Part shown: positions 50,859 to 60,042 of the stretch, piece by piece
How the letters are laid out: each line of letters starts with the position of its first letter
How positions within the stretch are numbered: the stretch's first letter is position 1
Origin: Collinsella aerofaciens
Lineage (GTDB): Bacteria; Actinomycetota; Coriobacteriia; Coriobacteriales; Coriobacteriaceae
NCBI RefSeq assembly: GCF_015670795.1
Contig: NZ_JADPCJ010000012.1
Coordinates: 1-61,633, forward strand
Direction of reading: 5' to 3'
Length of the DNA stretch: 61,633 nucleotides
Translations under genes and position numbers: made by a program
Notes under the pieces: model-generated
The model's database searches: none
Told to the model about the DNA's origin: nothing
Seen by the model: only the letters and a program-made list of their open reading frames with translations

Positions 50859-52771
50859 AGGGCGTGGACTTTCGGCTCATCGTCGAGTTGCGGAATGGTG
50901 CCTACCACGTTGTCCGCCAGCCAATTCATCTCGACAATCTGCGTGCTCGGCAGCGGAGGGAAGCCTTCGATCTGTACCACGCCGTTCTGGCTGTGGAGCT
51001 CGCCGCCAAAGGGGTTGATGGATCCCTCAACAATGCCGTTGCGGAGCAACTGCACGAGTTTGCGCGTTTGGTAGGGTAGGCCCGGAGCGTAACGGATGTC
51101 GATAACGCCGGAGCTCATGCCATACCAGTAGTTGACAGCGCGCACTTGGTTGTCGTCGCTGGTCTCGTCCCACGTGCCGTGAAGAAGGCTTTTCACGATA
51201 AGCTCGTAGTAGCGCCCCCAGTTCCAGACGGGCATGGCGATGCCGGTAACCTTGCCATCGACCAAGCGGTGAAGCCCGTAGGCGGTGGGATCTTCCAGCG
51301 ACTTTGACATATCGGCGCCGGTCATGACGCTCACGCCTTCGCGGCACATGGCCTCGGCAAGGCCTCCGGCGGGCACATCGCCCCAAGTCAGGATAATTTG
51401 CGCACGGGGGTCGAGCAGCGAGGCGCCAATCGCAAAGGCGTTGATCTCGCTGAGCGCGCCCGAGGCGAAGACCGACGCGTGGTAGCCGATGCGGTGGTTG
51501 TCCGCCATGCTGGCGGCAAGGGCGCCCAGGAGGAACTTGGCCTCGTACATCTTGCCAAAGTACGAACGGACGCTTTGATGGGGAAGGCCGATAGAGCAGT
51601 TGAGGAACCGAACCTGGGGATACTCAACGGCAGCCCTGAGCGTGTATTCCATCAGGCGGTGCGAGGTCGAGAAGATGACGTTTGCCCCATGTTTGACAGC
51701 CGTTTCCACGGCGGCGTAGAACACGTCCGGATCGTGACAGTCCTCGAACGCCTCGGTGTGCACGATACCGTCAAAGTGCTCATCGAGATACTGACGCCCT
51801 TGGTCGTGCAGGCTGTCCCAGCTCGACGTCGCACAGGGGAACTCATGGATAAAGGCGATGCGCAGGGGGTTGGCCGCCGAATAGACGGTCTTGCCCATAA
51901 AGAAGTTGAGCACGCCGGAGGTGGACTTGGCGGGCGACTCTTCCTCATCGACGCTCGGTGCTTCGACAAGATCAACCTTGTCCTCGTCATTTTTGCCGGC
52001 GATGACCAGCTCGCGCCAAATCTTGCACAGGCGGTTTACGACGATATCCGTTGGCGTATCCAGCAGGCGGTCCTGGTTGTACACATTGAGGTACACGAGC
52101 ATGGCGTCGGCAGGCGTAATGTCCAGGTGGTCGCCGCCTGCGCGAAGGTAGGCGCGCTTAAAGAGCAGGAAGGTGTGGCGCAGGTAGTCGACCTTTTTCT
52201 GCGGCCATTTTTCGATAAGGTTCTGACCGAGCATCTTGGCGAGCGTTTCGTAGCTTCCCTCACGCGAGAACTCGATCTCGTATAGGGGGCAGACGCGCCA
52301 AAACGCGCAGAATTCACCGTACAGGCGGCTTTCGACGGAATCCCATGTGCCGGGGTAGAGACGGGTGACCTTGGCCGAAACCGTCGGGGCGTCTAGGAAT
52401 TTGAGGACACTGACGCGTTTGTTGCCTTCCTGGACATAGAACCGATGCATGAACTCGGTGACGATGACGGGGTCGCGATAGCCCTCGGTCACCTGGATGT
52501 CGTAGAGGTTGGACCACTTGCGGGCGAACTCGGTGCTAAACGGAAGCAGGGGCATAAAGTTACACGAAAAGGCGGACTGGCGGCCTTTGGTGACCGTGCC
52601 GACGACCATTTCGAGCGGAATATCCCTTAGGCCGACATTCTCTCGCTGACCTAAGGGGAGCTGGGCAACGAGGCTGTCGAGGTCCGTAAGGTACGGGTGC
52701 TCGCTTTGGCTAATGGCGCGACGGCGTCCCTGCTCGCCGCGCTTGCGTGCTTGACGATAGGCCTCTTCCAT
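50855..52771 (-). CDS. ParB-like/BMP-domain fusion protein (cytoplasmic)
   Basis: A 638-residue protein without signal peptide or lipobox. Residues about 45-130 look like a ParB/Srx-type domain (IPLEMVVGTVTKGRQ, YVQEGNKRVSVLK), then a helical region to about 300. From about 303 to 590 follows a BMP/PnrA-type nucleoside-binding domain (LRIAFIHEF, GANVIFSTSH, FLLGALAASMADNHRIGY). BMP proteins are normally exported lipoproteins of purine-nucleoside importers; here the domain must act inside the cell, perhaps as a ligand sensor. It overlaps the phosphoesterase gene by 4 nt. Function is unknown. Confidence 0.72.
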   Translation of the reverse strand: MEEAYRQARKRGEQGRRRAISQSEHPYLTDLDSLVAQLPLGQRENVGLRDIPLEMVVGTVTKGRQSAFSCNFMPLLPFSTEFARKWSNLYDIQVTEGYRDPVIVTEFMHRFYVQEGNKRVSVLKFLDAPTVSAKVTRLYPGTWDSVESRLYGEFCAFWRVCPLYEIEFSREGSYETLAKMLGQNLIEKWPQKKVDYLRHTFLLFKRAYLRAGGDHLDITPADAMLVYLNVYNQDRLLDTPTDIVVNRLCKIWRELVIAGKNDEDKVDLVEAPSVDEEESPAKSTSGVLNFFMGKTVYSAANPLRIAFIHEFPCATSSWDSLHDQGRQYLDEHFDGIVHTEAFEDCHDPDVFYAAVETAVKHGANVIFSTSHRLMEYTLRAAVEYPQVRFLNCSIGLPHQSVRSYFGKMYEAKFLLGALAASMADNHRIGYHASVFASGALSEINAFAIGASLLDPRAQIILTWGDVPAGGLAEAMCREGVSVMTGADMSKSLEDPTAYGLHRLVDGKVTGIAMPVWNWGRYYELIVKSLLHGTWDETSDDNQVRAVNYWYGMSSGVIDIRYAPGLPYQTRKLVQLLRNGIVEGSINPFGGELHSQNGVVQIEGFPPLPSTQIVEMNWLADNVVGTIPQLDDEPKVHAL

Positions 52772-52838
52772 GATGTTGCTCCCTTAGTCGTTTAAACAAC
52801 TATATGAACCATGGTACCACGAATGAAAACCGCTACAA

Positions 52839-52866
52839 CGATGCCTGTCCCCTTTGTGGTGATTTA
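52839..52866 (-). repeat. half GGGACAG repeat at the mscS stop
   Basis: On the minus strand the mscS TAA is followed by CACCACAAAGGGGACAGG, the same arm-plus-core as at 50114-50150. The opposite arm is degraded (a GTGGT remains about 25 nt on). Confidence 0.65.
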
Positions 52867-53631
52867 GACAATGATGGGGGCGATGGCACGAATGCAGGCG
52901 TCGGCTGCCGTAAAAGTGGTGCTGTCGTCGCTGACGATAAAGATGATCTTGCCCTTGATGCCAAAGTCGCCGATTTCGCTAAAGAGCACGTAGGGCTCCT
53001 TGTCAAAGCCCGAGATTGGCGAAACGGCCGTTTTGGTGGCGCTGACGAGCTCGTCTGCTAGCGCATCGAGAGACGCCCATTTGGAGGGGTCTTTCACCGC
53101 GACGGGGACGGCCACGCGCCCAAAGGGCATCAAATGCACGAGTGTGTTCTTGGAAATATTGGAGTTGGGGACGATGATGGTCTGCCCACAGGCATCCTCA
53201 ATCGTTGTATGGCGCCAAGTGATGTCTTGGACCACGCCGGATACGCCGCCGACCTCGATATTGTCGCCGGGTTTGATGATGCCCATAAAGGTCACCTGCA
53301 TGCCGCCGATAAGGTTTGACAGCGTGTCCTGAAAGCCGAGCGAGATGGCGATGCCGCCGACGCCAAGAGCGGCGACGAGCGCGTTTGCGTTAATGCCAAA
53401 GCAGTTGTCGAGGATAAAGCTGCCGCCAATCATCCAGATGACGGCGCGTGCGATGTTGATGAAGATACTCGATGCCGGAAGCGGGTTATCGTCTCGGTTA
53501 AGCAGATGGTTCAGGGTCTTGGATACGACCTTGGCGGCGACGGCGGTGCCTATCGCCAAGATGACGGCCCAGATGATGTTGTGGACCCACCGTTGCTCAA
53601 AGAAATGAAGAATCGGCTCAAACAATTCCAT
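52864..53631 (-). CDS. mscS: small-conductance mechanosensitive channel (MscS)
   Basis: An osmotic safety valve in the membrane. The 255-residue protein has two to three membrane segments (about 15-35, 55-78 and 85-110), the Gly/Ala-rich pore helix GVGGIAISLGFQDTLSN, the beta domain motif PGDNIEVGGVSGVVQDI, and the vestibule. It begins at ATG after AAGGAGG. Length is close to E. coli MscS. It stands alone, with a terminator-like hairpin upstream. Confidence 0.92.
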   Translation of the reverse strand: MELFEPILHFFEQRWVHNIIWAVILAIGTAVAAKVVSKTLNHLLNRDDNPLPASSIFINIARAVIWMIGGSFILDNCFGINANALVAALGVGGIAISLGFQDTLSNLIGGMQVTFMGIIKPGDNIEVGGVSGVVQDITWRHTTIEDACGQTIIVPNSNISKNTLVHLMPFGRVAVPVAVKDPSKWASLDALADELVSATKTAVSPISGFDKEPYVLFSEIGDFGIKGKIIFIVSDDSTTFTAADACIRAIAPIIV

Positions 53632-53675
53632 GTAGGGAAAACCTCCTTATGATCGTCCAACCATGATACCCACCA

Positions 53676-53710
53676 AGAAGCCCGTCCGATCAAATTCGGA
53701 CGGGCTTCTG
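53676..53710. terminator. hairpin between the nucleotidase and mscS genes
   Basis: AGAAGCCCGTCCGA and TCGGACGGGCTTCT form a 14-bp stem with a 5-6-nt loop, ending the nucleotidase transcript. Confidence 0.8.
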
Positions 53711-53760
53711 TGCTCGATATAAGGTTTACGCGGCGGGGCTGTAAGGCCCGGCGGTGTAGC

Positions 53761-55785
53761 TTAGCGTCGACGCTTCCGGATAATGCCGAGCATGATGACG
53801 ATGATGCCGCCGATAAGGCACGCGCCAACTATTGCCAACGTGCGGTCTCCAGTTGCGGCGAGCTTACCGGTCGTCTTCTTGGTGATGACCTTCGTGGTCG
53901 TCGTGTCCGTTTTAGGCGAGGGCTTAGGCGTCGGGGCCGGTGTGGGCGTGGGGTCCACGGCTGCGGAGCCGAAGCTGATGGTGCCGGCGAGCCCGGCCAT
54001 CTTGCTCTCCCAGCTGTCTTGCCCGATCAGCGCCCTCAGCGCCGCCTCGCACGTGCCCCACTCGGTGTACTTGGTGGCGTGTGCAAAGGTGGGAAAGTCG
54101 GTCGTGTTGGTAATGATGTAGTTGTTGGTGGCGACGGTATAGGTCTTGGCGGGGTCGAGCGTGCTGCCGTCCTTGGTGAGTGTGGCACTCACAATGCGCT
54201 TGCCTTCGGGCTGCGTCCAATCAATCGTCACGTTGATACCGCCAAAGGAGAGAACGCTGCCAGAGTCATCGCGCCACTTGTACTTGTCTTGCGCCTCCTG
54301 CTCGGTGTGACCGGCCGCCACATAAGCCTGCTGAAGCTCGTAGCTGTCGTTGCAATCGTCGCTAATTTGTAGCGAGTGCTCGAGCGCTGCGAGGAAGTCC
54401 GCGCCGGTCATGGTCCAGGTCTCCACGGTGTTGCCGTAGGGCGAGATGGCGATGACGTTGCCGGCGGTCACGTTGCCCGCCGCGATGCCGCCGCGGATGC
54501 CGCCAGCGTTCTCGATGGCAAGGTCCGCGCTCGTCAGGGCAAGATAGGAGCCGCAAATCACATGGCCGATGGTCTGGGCCTTGGTGGTATCGCCCTCCTT
54601 GCTGGGGCGGAAATCGGTGGTGCGCACCATTTCCCAACCATGCGTGCCTGCGGCGTCCTCGCCGTAGAAATAGTTGGTGGTGGATGTGCCGAGCACCTTG
54701 TTCGATTCGTTTTCAAAGGCCTCGTCGAGCGGCTTGATCTTGTTGCGGACGGCTTCAAGGCGGTTTTGGTAGTCGGAGCCCTTGTCGGGGTCTGCCAAAA
54801 GGTCGTTGACGTTCTTGGCGGTGTAGAGCTTCTCGTCGCTGCCGTCTGCAGGGACCGTGGCCGTGTCATCGTCGGTCGACTCGGTGCCATTGGTGTCGTA
54901 CTTGTACGGAATGGAAAGCAGCCCCACCTCGGCAAAGGCGCTGCCCGCCTCGACAATGTGGATCGTCTTGCCGTCGGCTCCCGTCACCTTCTCGTTAAGG
55001 TTGATGTGCTCGTGGCCTGCGATAAGGGCATCGACGCCACGGAGCCGCGTGGCAAAGGTCTTTGCGTCGAGCGTGTGCGCGATACACACAACAACATCGC
55101 AGCCCTCCTTGCGCAGCTGCTCTGCCTCGGCATTGATGGCGTTCGCGGCACTCGAGAACGACGTACCCGCGACCAGGTCCGCGCGCAGCGAGGAACCTAG
55201 CGACTCATCCATGGCTCCGACGACGCCGACCTTGATTTTGTAGTCGAATGTGGAGTGATCTTCGCTATCCTCCCAGGTGCGATCGAGCGTCTTCGTGAAG
55301 CTCGAGCTCCATACGCCGCTCGTAGACTTCGCGTTCGCGCAGAGCATGGCGAAGGGCGTGTCGGTGGTGCTGTAGCCGGTCATGGTGCGGAGTTTGTCCG
55401 CGCCGTAGCTCCAGTCGTGGTTGCCTGGCGTGGTCGCATCGTAGCCGTCGGCGTAGAAGGTGTCCATGAGCTCGGCGATGCTCTTGCCCTCGCTCATGGT
55501 GGCGAAGGACTGTCCGTGGAAGGTGTCGCCCGCATCGAGCAAAAGATCGGGGGCGCTGCTTTGGGCGCTATAGAGAACCGCCAGTCCGTCAAAGCCCACA
55601 GTGCCGGTGCCCTTGCTTTCGTTGTAGCTGTACTTGTAGCTGCCGTGGATGTCGTTGGTGTGCATGACGGTCACAGAGCCGTCAATAGCGGCGGGCAGGT
55701 TTCCCGCGAAAGCGAGGCTTGGGATGCCTGCGAGCGCGCCGACAAACAACGCGGCGGTTAACGCAAGGCGGGGGAGTCTTTTCAT
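53761..55785 (-). CDS. cell-wall-anchored 5'-nucleotidase/metallophosphatase
   Basis: A secreted 5'-nucleotidase-type enzyme that releases nucleosides outside the cell. The 674-residue precursor has a signal peptide (about 1-27), the metallophosphatase domain with HTNDIHG, GDTFHG, PGNHDW and GHEHI, and a 5'-nucleotidase C-terminal domain (about 370-560). A Pro/Thr linker and a sorting signal follow: LAATG (642-646), a hydrophobic segment and RKRRR. LAxTG is the form used by class-E sortases of actinobacteria, so wall anchoring is expected. No sortase gene is present here. Confidence 0.9.
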   Translation of the reverse strand: MKRLPRLALTAALFVGALAGIPSLAFAGNLPAAIDGSVTVMHTNDIHGSYKYSYNESKGTGTVGFDGLAVLYSAQSSAPDLLLDAGDTFHGQSFATMSEGKSIAELMDTFYADGYDATTPGNHDWSYGADKLRTMTGYSTTDTPFAMLCANAKSTSGVWSSSFTKTLDRTWEDSEDHSTFDYKIKVGVVGAMDESLGSSLRADLVAGTSFSSAANAINAEAEQLRKEGCDVVVCIAHTLDAKTFATRLRGVDALIAGHEHINLNEKVTGADGKTIHIVEAGSAFAEVGLLSIPYKYDTNGTESTDDDTATVPADGSDEKLYTAKNVNDLLADPDKGSDYQNRLEAVRNKIKPLDEAFENESNKVLGTSTTNYFYGEDAAGTHGWEMVRTTDFRPSKEGDTTKAQTIGHVICGSYLALTSADLAIENAGGIRGGIAAGNVTAGNVIAISPYGNTVETWTMTGADFLAALEHSLQISDDCNDSYELQQAYVAAGHTEQEAQDKYKWRDDSGSVLSFGGINVTIDWTQPEGKRIVSATLTKDGSTLDPAKTYTVATNNYIITNTTDFPTFAHATKYTEWGTCEAALRALIGQDSWESKMAGLAGTISFGSAAVDPTPTPAPTPKPSPKTDTTTTKVITKKTTGKLAATGDRTLAIVGACLIGGIIVIMLGIIRKRRR

Positions 55786-55849
55786 GGCAGCTTCCTTAGT
55801 CCTTAGCCAGAATGTCTGGTTGAATATCGGATTATCGACATAATATGCG

Positions 55850-55889
55850 AAAACCGCCGCAAGGGCGCCTGTCCCTTAGCGGCGGTTTT
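55850..55889 (-). terminator. terminator hairpin with GGGACAGG core
   Basis: AAAACCGCCGC (55850-55860) and GCGGCGGTTTT (55879-55889) enclose, on the minus strand, AAGGGACAGGCGCCCTT. It ends the ABC operon and shares the core of the GGGACAG repeats. Confidence 0.75.
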
Positions 55890-55905
55890 GACGTTTGCGC
55901 AGATA

Positions 55906-55945
55906 AAACCTGCCAAAATAAACCTGTCCCTTTTTGGTAGGTTTA
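55906..55945 (-). repeat. GGGACAG-core hairpin at the ABC ATPase stop
   Basis: Arms AAACCTGCCAAAA (55906-55918) and TTTTTGGTAGGTTT (55931-55944) enclose AAACCTGTCCC. On the minus strand it starts with the TAA stop and is almost identical to 12444-12481, including the following ATCTGCG. The single non-Watson-Crick pair lies on the opposite arm. Confidence 0.85.
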
Positions 55946-56737
55946 GCTTAGCAGCATGCGGTCGTTGGCGAGCTCGCCACCCGAGACCTCCTCGAATTTC
56001 TGCAGCAGGTCGGCTACGGTGAGCGACTTCTTCTCATCGCCCGCCACGTCGTAGATCACATGGCCCTCGTGCATCATGATCAGACGGTTGCCCAGACGGA
56101 TGGCGTCGTTCATGTTATGCGTGACCATGAGCGTGGTCAGGTGGTTCTCGTCGACGATCTCCTCGGTCAGGTTGAGCACCTTAGAGGCCGTCTTGGGGTC
56201 GAGGGCCGCAGTGTGCTCGTCGAGCAGCAGCAGGCGCGGCCTGGTGAGAGTGGCCATTAGCAGGGTGAGTGCCTGGCGCTGGCCACCCGAGAGCAGGCCG
56301 ACCTTGGCGTTGAGACGCGTGTCCAGACCAAGGTCCAGGCGCTTGAGCAGCTCAACGTACTCATCTTTCTCGGCCTTGGTGACGCCCCACGAAAGGCCGC
56401 GACGCTGGCCGCGACGCTTGGCGAGGGCCAAGTTCTCGGCAATCTGCATGTCGGCAGCGGTACCGCGCATGGGGTCCTGAAACACGCGGCCCAGGTACTT
56501 GGCGCGCTGCGACTCGCTCAGGCGCGAGATGTCGGTGCCGTCGAGCTCGATAACGCCCGAATCGAGCGGGTACACGCCGGCGATCATGTTGAGCAGCGTG
56601 GACTTGCCGGCGCCGTTGCCGCCGATCACGGTTACAAAGTCGCCGTCATTCAGGGTGAGGTCGACGCCGGTGAGCGCGCGCTTCTCGGTGACGGTGCCCT
56701 TGTTAAAGGTCTTCTTGACATGCGAGAGCTTAAGCAT
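55943..56737 (-). CDS. ABC transporter ATP-binding protein (Trp/Tyr-type importer)
   Basis: The ATPase of a three-gene importer. The 264-residue form from ATG 56737 has Walker A GGNGAGKST, signature LLSGGQRQ, Walker B LLLLDEHTA and the switch His in MVTHN. It belongs to the COG1101-like group found with COG4120 permeases and COG2984 binding proteins, known as tryptophan/tyrosine transport systems. Its start overlaps the permease stop by 8 nt. Longer starts upstream fall inside the permease gene and are less likely. Confidence 0.9.
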   Translation of the reverse strand: MLKLSHVKKTFNKGTVTEKRALTGVDLTLNDGDFVTVIGGNGAGKSTLLNMIAGVYPLDSGVIELDGTDISRLSESQRAKYLGRVFQDPMRGTAADMQIAENLALAKRRGQRRGLSWGVTKAEKDEYVELLKRLDLGLDTRLNAKVGLLSGGQRQALTLLMATLTRPRLLLLDEHTAALDPKTASKVLNLTEEIVDENHLTTLMVTHNMNDAIRLGNRLIMMHEGHVIYDVAGDEKKSLTVADLLQKFEEVSGGELANDRMLLS

Positions 56738-57653
56738 CTGCCTCATCTCCCTTCGTGTAGGAGCTGCGGAGCTTATAGCGCTCCCAAACCACGGGCACGC
56801 ACAGGGCCACAGCGACAATTACGGCGGAGAGCAGCTTCATGTCGTTGGCGTCCATGCCCAACTGCAGCACGATGGCGCGGATAAGGAAGTACACCACGGA
56901 GCCAAAGACGGCGGAGGCAAGACGGACGCTAAACTGCGTGAGGCCGCCGGGCAGCAGACGGCCGAGCACCTCACCGATAACAATGGCGGCAAGACCGATA
57001 ACGATGGCACCGGTGCCCATACCAATGTCGGCATACTTTTGGCTCTGGCAGATGAGCGCGCCCGAAAGGCCGATGAGGGCGTTGGAGAGCACGAGGGCGA
57101 TCATCTTGGTGGAGTTGGTGTTGACGCCCAGAGCGCGGATCATGTACTCGTTGTTGCCGGTGGCGCGCAGCGCCGAGCCGATCTCGGTGCCAAAGAACCA
57201 ATACAGGATGGCAACGATAGCCACGGCGAGCAGGATGCCCAAGATGATGGCAACGGTGGACTGCGGCAGACCGGTCATATTGCTGACGGCCGAGAACACG
57301 GTGCCCTTGGCAAGAATGGGCGTATTGGACTTGCCCATGATACGCAGGTTAATGGACCACAGGCTGATCTGGGTGAGGATTCCGGCGAGGATCGCGGGAA
57401 TCTCAAAGACGGTGGTCAAAATGCCCGTGACGGCACCCGCGATGGCGCCGGCGCACATACCGGCCAGCACGGCGAGCAGCGGGTCGACGTTGTTATTGAC
57501 GATGAGCACAGCGCAGACGCAGCCGCCGAGGGCAAAGCTGCCGTCGCAGGTCATATCGGGAATGTCGAGCAGGCGGAACGTGATAAACACGCCAAGCACC
57601 ATAATGCCCCAGAGGACGCCCTGCGAAACGGCGCCCTGCAATGCAATGAGCAT
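56730..57653 (-). CDS. ABC transporter permease (Trp/Tyr-type importer)
   Basis: A 307-residue membrane protein with about eight to nine helices, like permeases of the branched-chain/monosaccharide superfamily. The landmark FRLLDIPDMTCDGSFALGG near residue 27 is typical of the COG4120 group. It lies between binding protein and ATPase genes. AGGAGG precedes the ATG. The gap of about 200 nt to the binding-protein gene may hold a processing or partial-termination site, though no strong hairpin is seen. Confidence 0.88.
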   Translation of the reverse strand: MLIALQGAVSQGVLWGIMVLGVFITFRLLDIPDMTCDGSFALGGCVCAVLIVNNNVDPLLAVLAGMCAGAIAGAVTGILTTVFEIPAILAGILTQISLWSINLRIMGKSNTPILAKGTVFSAVSNMTGLPQSTVAIILGILLAVAIVAILYWFFGTEIGSALRATGNNEYMIRALGVNTNSTKMIALVLSNALIGLSGALICQSQKYADIGMGTGAIVIGLAAIVIGEVLGRLLPGGLTQFSVRLASAVFGSVVYFLIRAIVLQLGMDANDMKLLSAVIVAVALCVPVVWERYKLRSSYTKGDEADA

Positions 57654-57856
57654 GCTTCATACCTCCTAGGATAGGGTGGACACGTGAGTCACCATGATAG
57701 CGGTAACAATGCATAAAAGAGCTGCGGCCGGATGTTTTGACTCATCCGAAACAAGCAGGGCGAACGCCGGTCTACAGCGCCCGCCCCTGTGGCTCAGATA
57801 TTGAATAACGCGGCTAAAGCGCGAGCACGGGCTCTAGACGCATGCCGCGTATGGCA

Positions 57857-58837
57857 TTACGCGTCCAGAGCGGAAAGGTCGATGCCCAGGGCCTCGGCCA
57901 TTTCGTCGTTCTTGACGACGACCAGGTCCTTGCTCGAGAGGTGCTTGATCGGCATGTCTTCGGGCTTGGCCTCGCCCTTCAGGATCTTAACGGCCATCTC
58001 GCCCGCGGCGTAGCCCAGGTCCTCGTAATTGATGGAGAGGGTGAACAGGCCGCCGGCCATGCACATACCCTCCTCGCCAGTCACGAAGGGAAGCTTGTTT
58101 TCCTTGCAGATCTGGCCGACCTGCGAGGCACCCGCGGCGATGGTGTTGTCGGTGGGGGAGTACAGCGCGTCGACCTTGCCCACGGCAGACTCGACGACGG
58201 ACTGAATCTCGTTGGAGCTCGAGACGGTGAAGTCAGTGTACTCGAGGCCCAGCTTGTCGAGCTCCTTCTTGGCGGCCTTGATCTGGACGTCGGAGTTGGA
58301 CTCGGCGGTGCAGTAGAGCAGGCCGACCTTTTTAACGTCGGGCAGGACCTTCTGCATCATCTCGAGCTGCTCGGCGACCGGGGTGAGGTCGGAAGCGCCC
58401 GTGACGTTGGTGCCGGGCTTGTCGTTGTCCTGGACCAGGCCGGAGGCGGCGTAGTCGGTGATGGCGCAGCCCACGATGGGGATATCGGCCGTGGCGCCGG
58501 CGGCAGCCTGCGCGGCGGGCGTTGCGATGGCATAAATCAGGTTGACGTTGTCGCCCACAAACTTGTCGGCAATGGACTTACACGTGGACTGGTCGTTCTG
58601 GGCGTTCTTCTGGTCGATCTTGACCTTAAGGCCGCTCTCCTTGATGGCCTTGACAAAGCCGTCGTTGGCGGCATCGAGTGCGGAGTGCTCGGTGAGCTGC
58701 AGAACGCCGATGGTGTAGTCGGAACCGGCGGCAGCAGAGCCGGAACCAGAGTTGCCGCCGCATCCGGCGAGCGGGGCGAGCGCGAGCAGGCCGGCGGAGA
58801 CCAGAAGGCTCCTGCGGCTGATGGTGATGTCCTTCAT
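57857..58837 (-). CDS. ABC transporter substrate-binding lipoprotein (Trp/Tyr type)
   Basis: The 326-residue binding protein of the importer, from ATG 58837 behind GGGGGTAATGAT. The signal reads ISRRSLLVSAG with a lipobox LAGC at residues 24-27, so it combines a twin-arginine-like start with lipid anchoring. The mature part is a periplasmic-binding type-I fold (YTIGVLQLTEHSALD, IPIVGCAITD) of the COG2984 group linked to tryptophan/tyrosine uptake; the exact ligand is inferred. A serine/glycine linker follows the Cys. Confidence 0.87.
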   Translation of the reverse strand: MKDITISRRSLLVSAGLLALAPLAGCGGNSGSGSAAAGSDYTIGVLQLTEHSALDAANDGFVKAIKESGLKVKIDQKNAQNDQSTCKSIADKFVGDNVNLIYAIATPAAQAAAGATADIPIVGCAITDYAASGLVQDNDKPGTNVTGASDLTPVAEQLEMMQKVLPDVKKVGLLYCTAESNSDVQIKAAKKELDKLGLEYTDFTVSSSNEIQSVVESAVGKVDALYSPTDNTIAAGASQVGQICKENKLPFVTGEEGMCMAGGLFTLSINYEDLGYAAGEMAVKILKGEAKPEDMPIKHLSSKDLVVVKNDEMAEALGIDLSALDA

Positions 58838-58873
58838 ATCATTACCCCCAGTATAAAAATGGCTGGAAACACT

Positions 58874-58922
58874 GCACTGGGACAAAGTGCAAGTGGAACT
58901 ATAGTAGCGCTGATGTCCATTT
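58874..58922 (-). promoter_or_regulatory. promoter and palindrome of the ABC operon
   Basis: On the minus strand TACTATAGT (about 58907-58899) is a good -10, with TTGTAA about 18 nt upstream. Just downstream, CACTTGCACT and AGTGCAGTG form an imperfect hairpin that could be an operator. Confidence 0.45.
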
Positions 58923-58997
58923 TTACAACAGCCTGGCGGGTTTTTTAATACAGAATCGGATGGGCGGTACGGGTAGTCGAATGGGCGGCGGAGGGTC

Positions 58998-59783
58998 TTA
59001 TGCGGCGGAGGAGGCGTCGTCCTCGTCCAAGGCGGCGAAGAGCTTCTTGCCGTCGAGCAGGCGCGTGCTGACGTTTCTCATTCGGCCAATCTCTACAGTA
59101 CGCAACGTGTCATCGGCGCCTCGGGCGTCGTAGACCGTTCCCAGCAGATACGAGATGCCATCGCGCTGTCTGATGGCAAAGGGACGGAGTGTCATCCGTG
59201 CTGCTTCGGTTTCGCCACGTGTCGTGACGCTCGAAATATCAAAACTCACCGTGGTTCCGTGGTCGATGGCCTGCTCGACGAGCTCGCACGTGTCGATGCG
59301 CTTGATGGGCGTGCGTGTTGCCTTGGTAGCCTTGCTGCCTGCGCTTGGAGCGGGTTCGGGTGTATCGAGGTAGCCGCGAACGTCGGCGCTCGCCATGGCA
59401 ACTAAGTGCTGCGCCATGCTCTTGCGGATAGCGATAGGCGTGGAGCGGTTGCGCATGACCATACCGTGGAGCCGGATGATCTCTTCATCGGTGAGCGGGC
59501 GGGTAAGAAGTTTGTAGCCCACGCCGCGTTTGTACTCAATTTCGTATCCGGCATGGCGAAGCGCGGAGATGGCGGTGTAGATGCTGCGCCGCGCCGCCGA
59601 GATGGGCATGCGGGCGGGGTCGTCGGGATGGGCGAGGCGCCGGATCAACTCATCGGAAAGCATGGCCTTGTCCTCGCCGGTGTTTTCGCTTAATAGTTGC
59701 AGGATGCGAACGGCGCGATAGGCTGCCATCGAGGCGGCGCCTCTAGTCGTGGTGTCGTAGGTTTCAACAGCGGCTTCGGTCAT
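58998..59783 (-). CDS. HTH/WYL-domain transcriptional regulator
   Basis: A 261-residue regulator. Residues about 17-90 are a winged helix-turn-helix (RAVRILQLLSENTG, SIYTAISALRHAGYEIEY), and the rest is a WYL-like ligand domain, where the signature reads SYLLG within RPFAIRQRDGISYLLG. WYL proteins often sense nucleic-acid ligands or control defence and DNA-damage genes; no target is evident here. ATG 59783 has AAAGGA about 10 nt upstream; a GTG 9 nt earlier is too close to it. Confidence 0.83.
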   Translation of the reverse strand: MTEAAVETYDTTTRGAASMAAYRAVRILQLLSENTGEDKAMLSDELIRRLAHPDDPARMPISAARRSIYTAISALRHAGYEIEYKRGVGYKLLTRPLTDEEIIRLHGMVMRNRSTPIAIRKSMAQHLVAMASADVRGYLDTPEPAPSAGSKATKATRTPIKRIDTCELVEQAIDHGTTVSFDISSVTTRGETEAARMTLRPFAIRQRDGISYLLGTVYDARGADDTLRTVEIGRMRNVSTRLLDGKKLFAALDEDDASSAA

Positions 59784-60042
59784 GGTGCCCACGTCCTTTC
59801 CGTTTTGGGTGGCGACGGTATGGAGCCTAGGACGTGGGGCTTTCCCAGGGGCGCAGGGCGCTCTGGGCGGTCGGTAGTCGTCGGCAAACGGCGGGTCGAG
59901 TTTTCAACAGCCCTGCTCAACTGACCAAAAACTTGCCAAAAGCTTGACGGATGCTGTTGAAAAAAAGCGTCTCTCGACCGATGTCGAGAGGCGCTTGTGC
60001 GATGAGCGTTGGCGTGTGGCGACGCGAGCTAGCGTCCGACGA

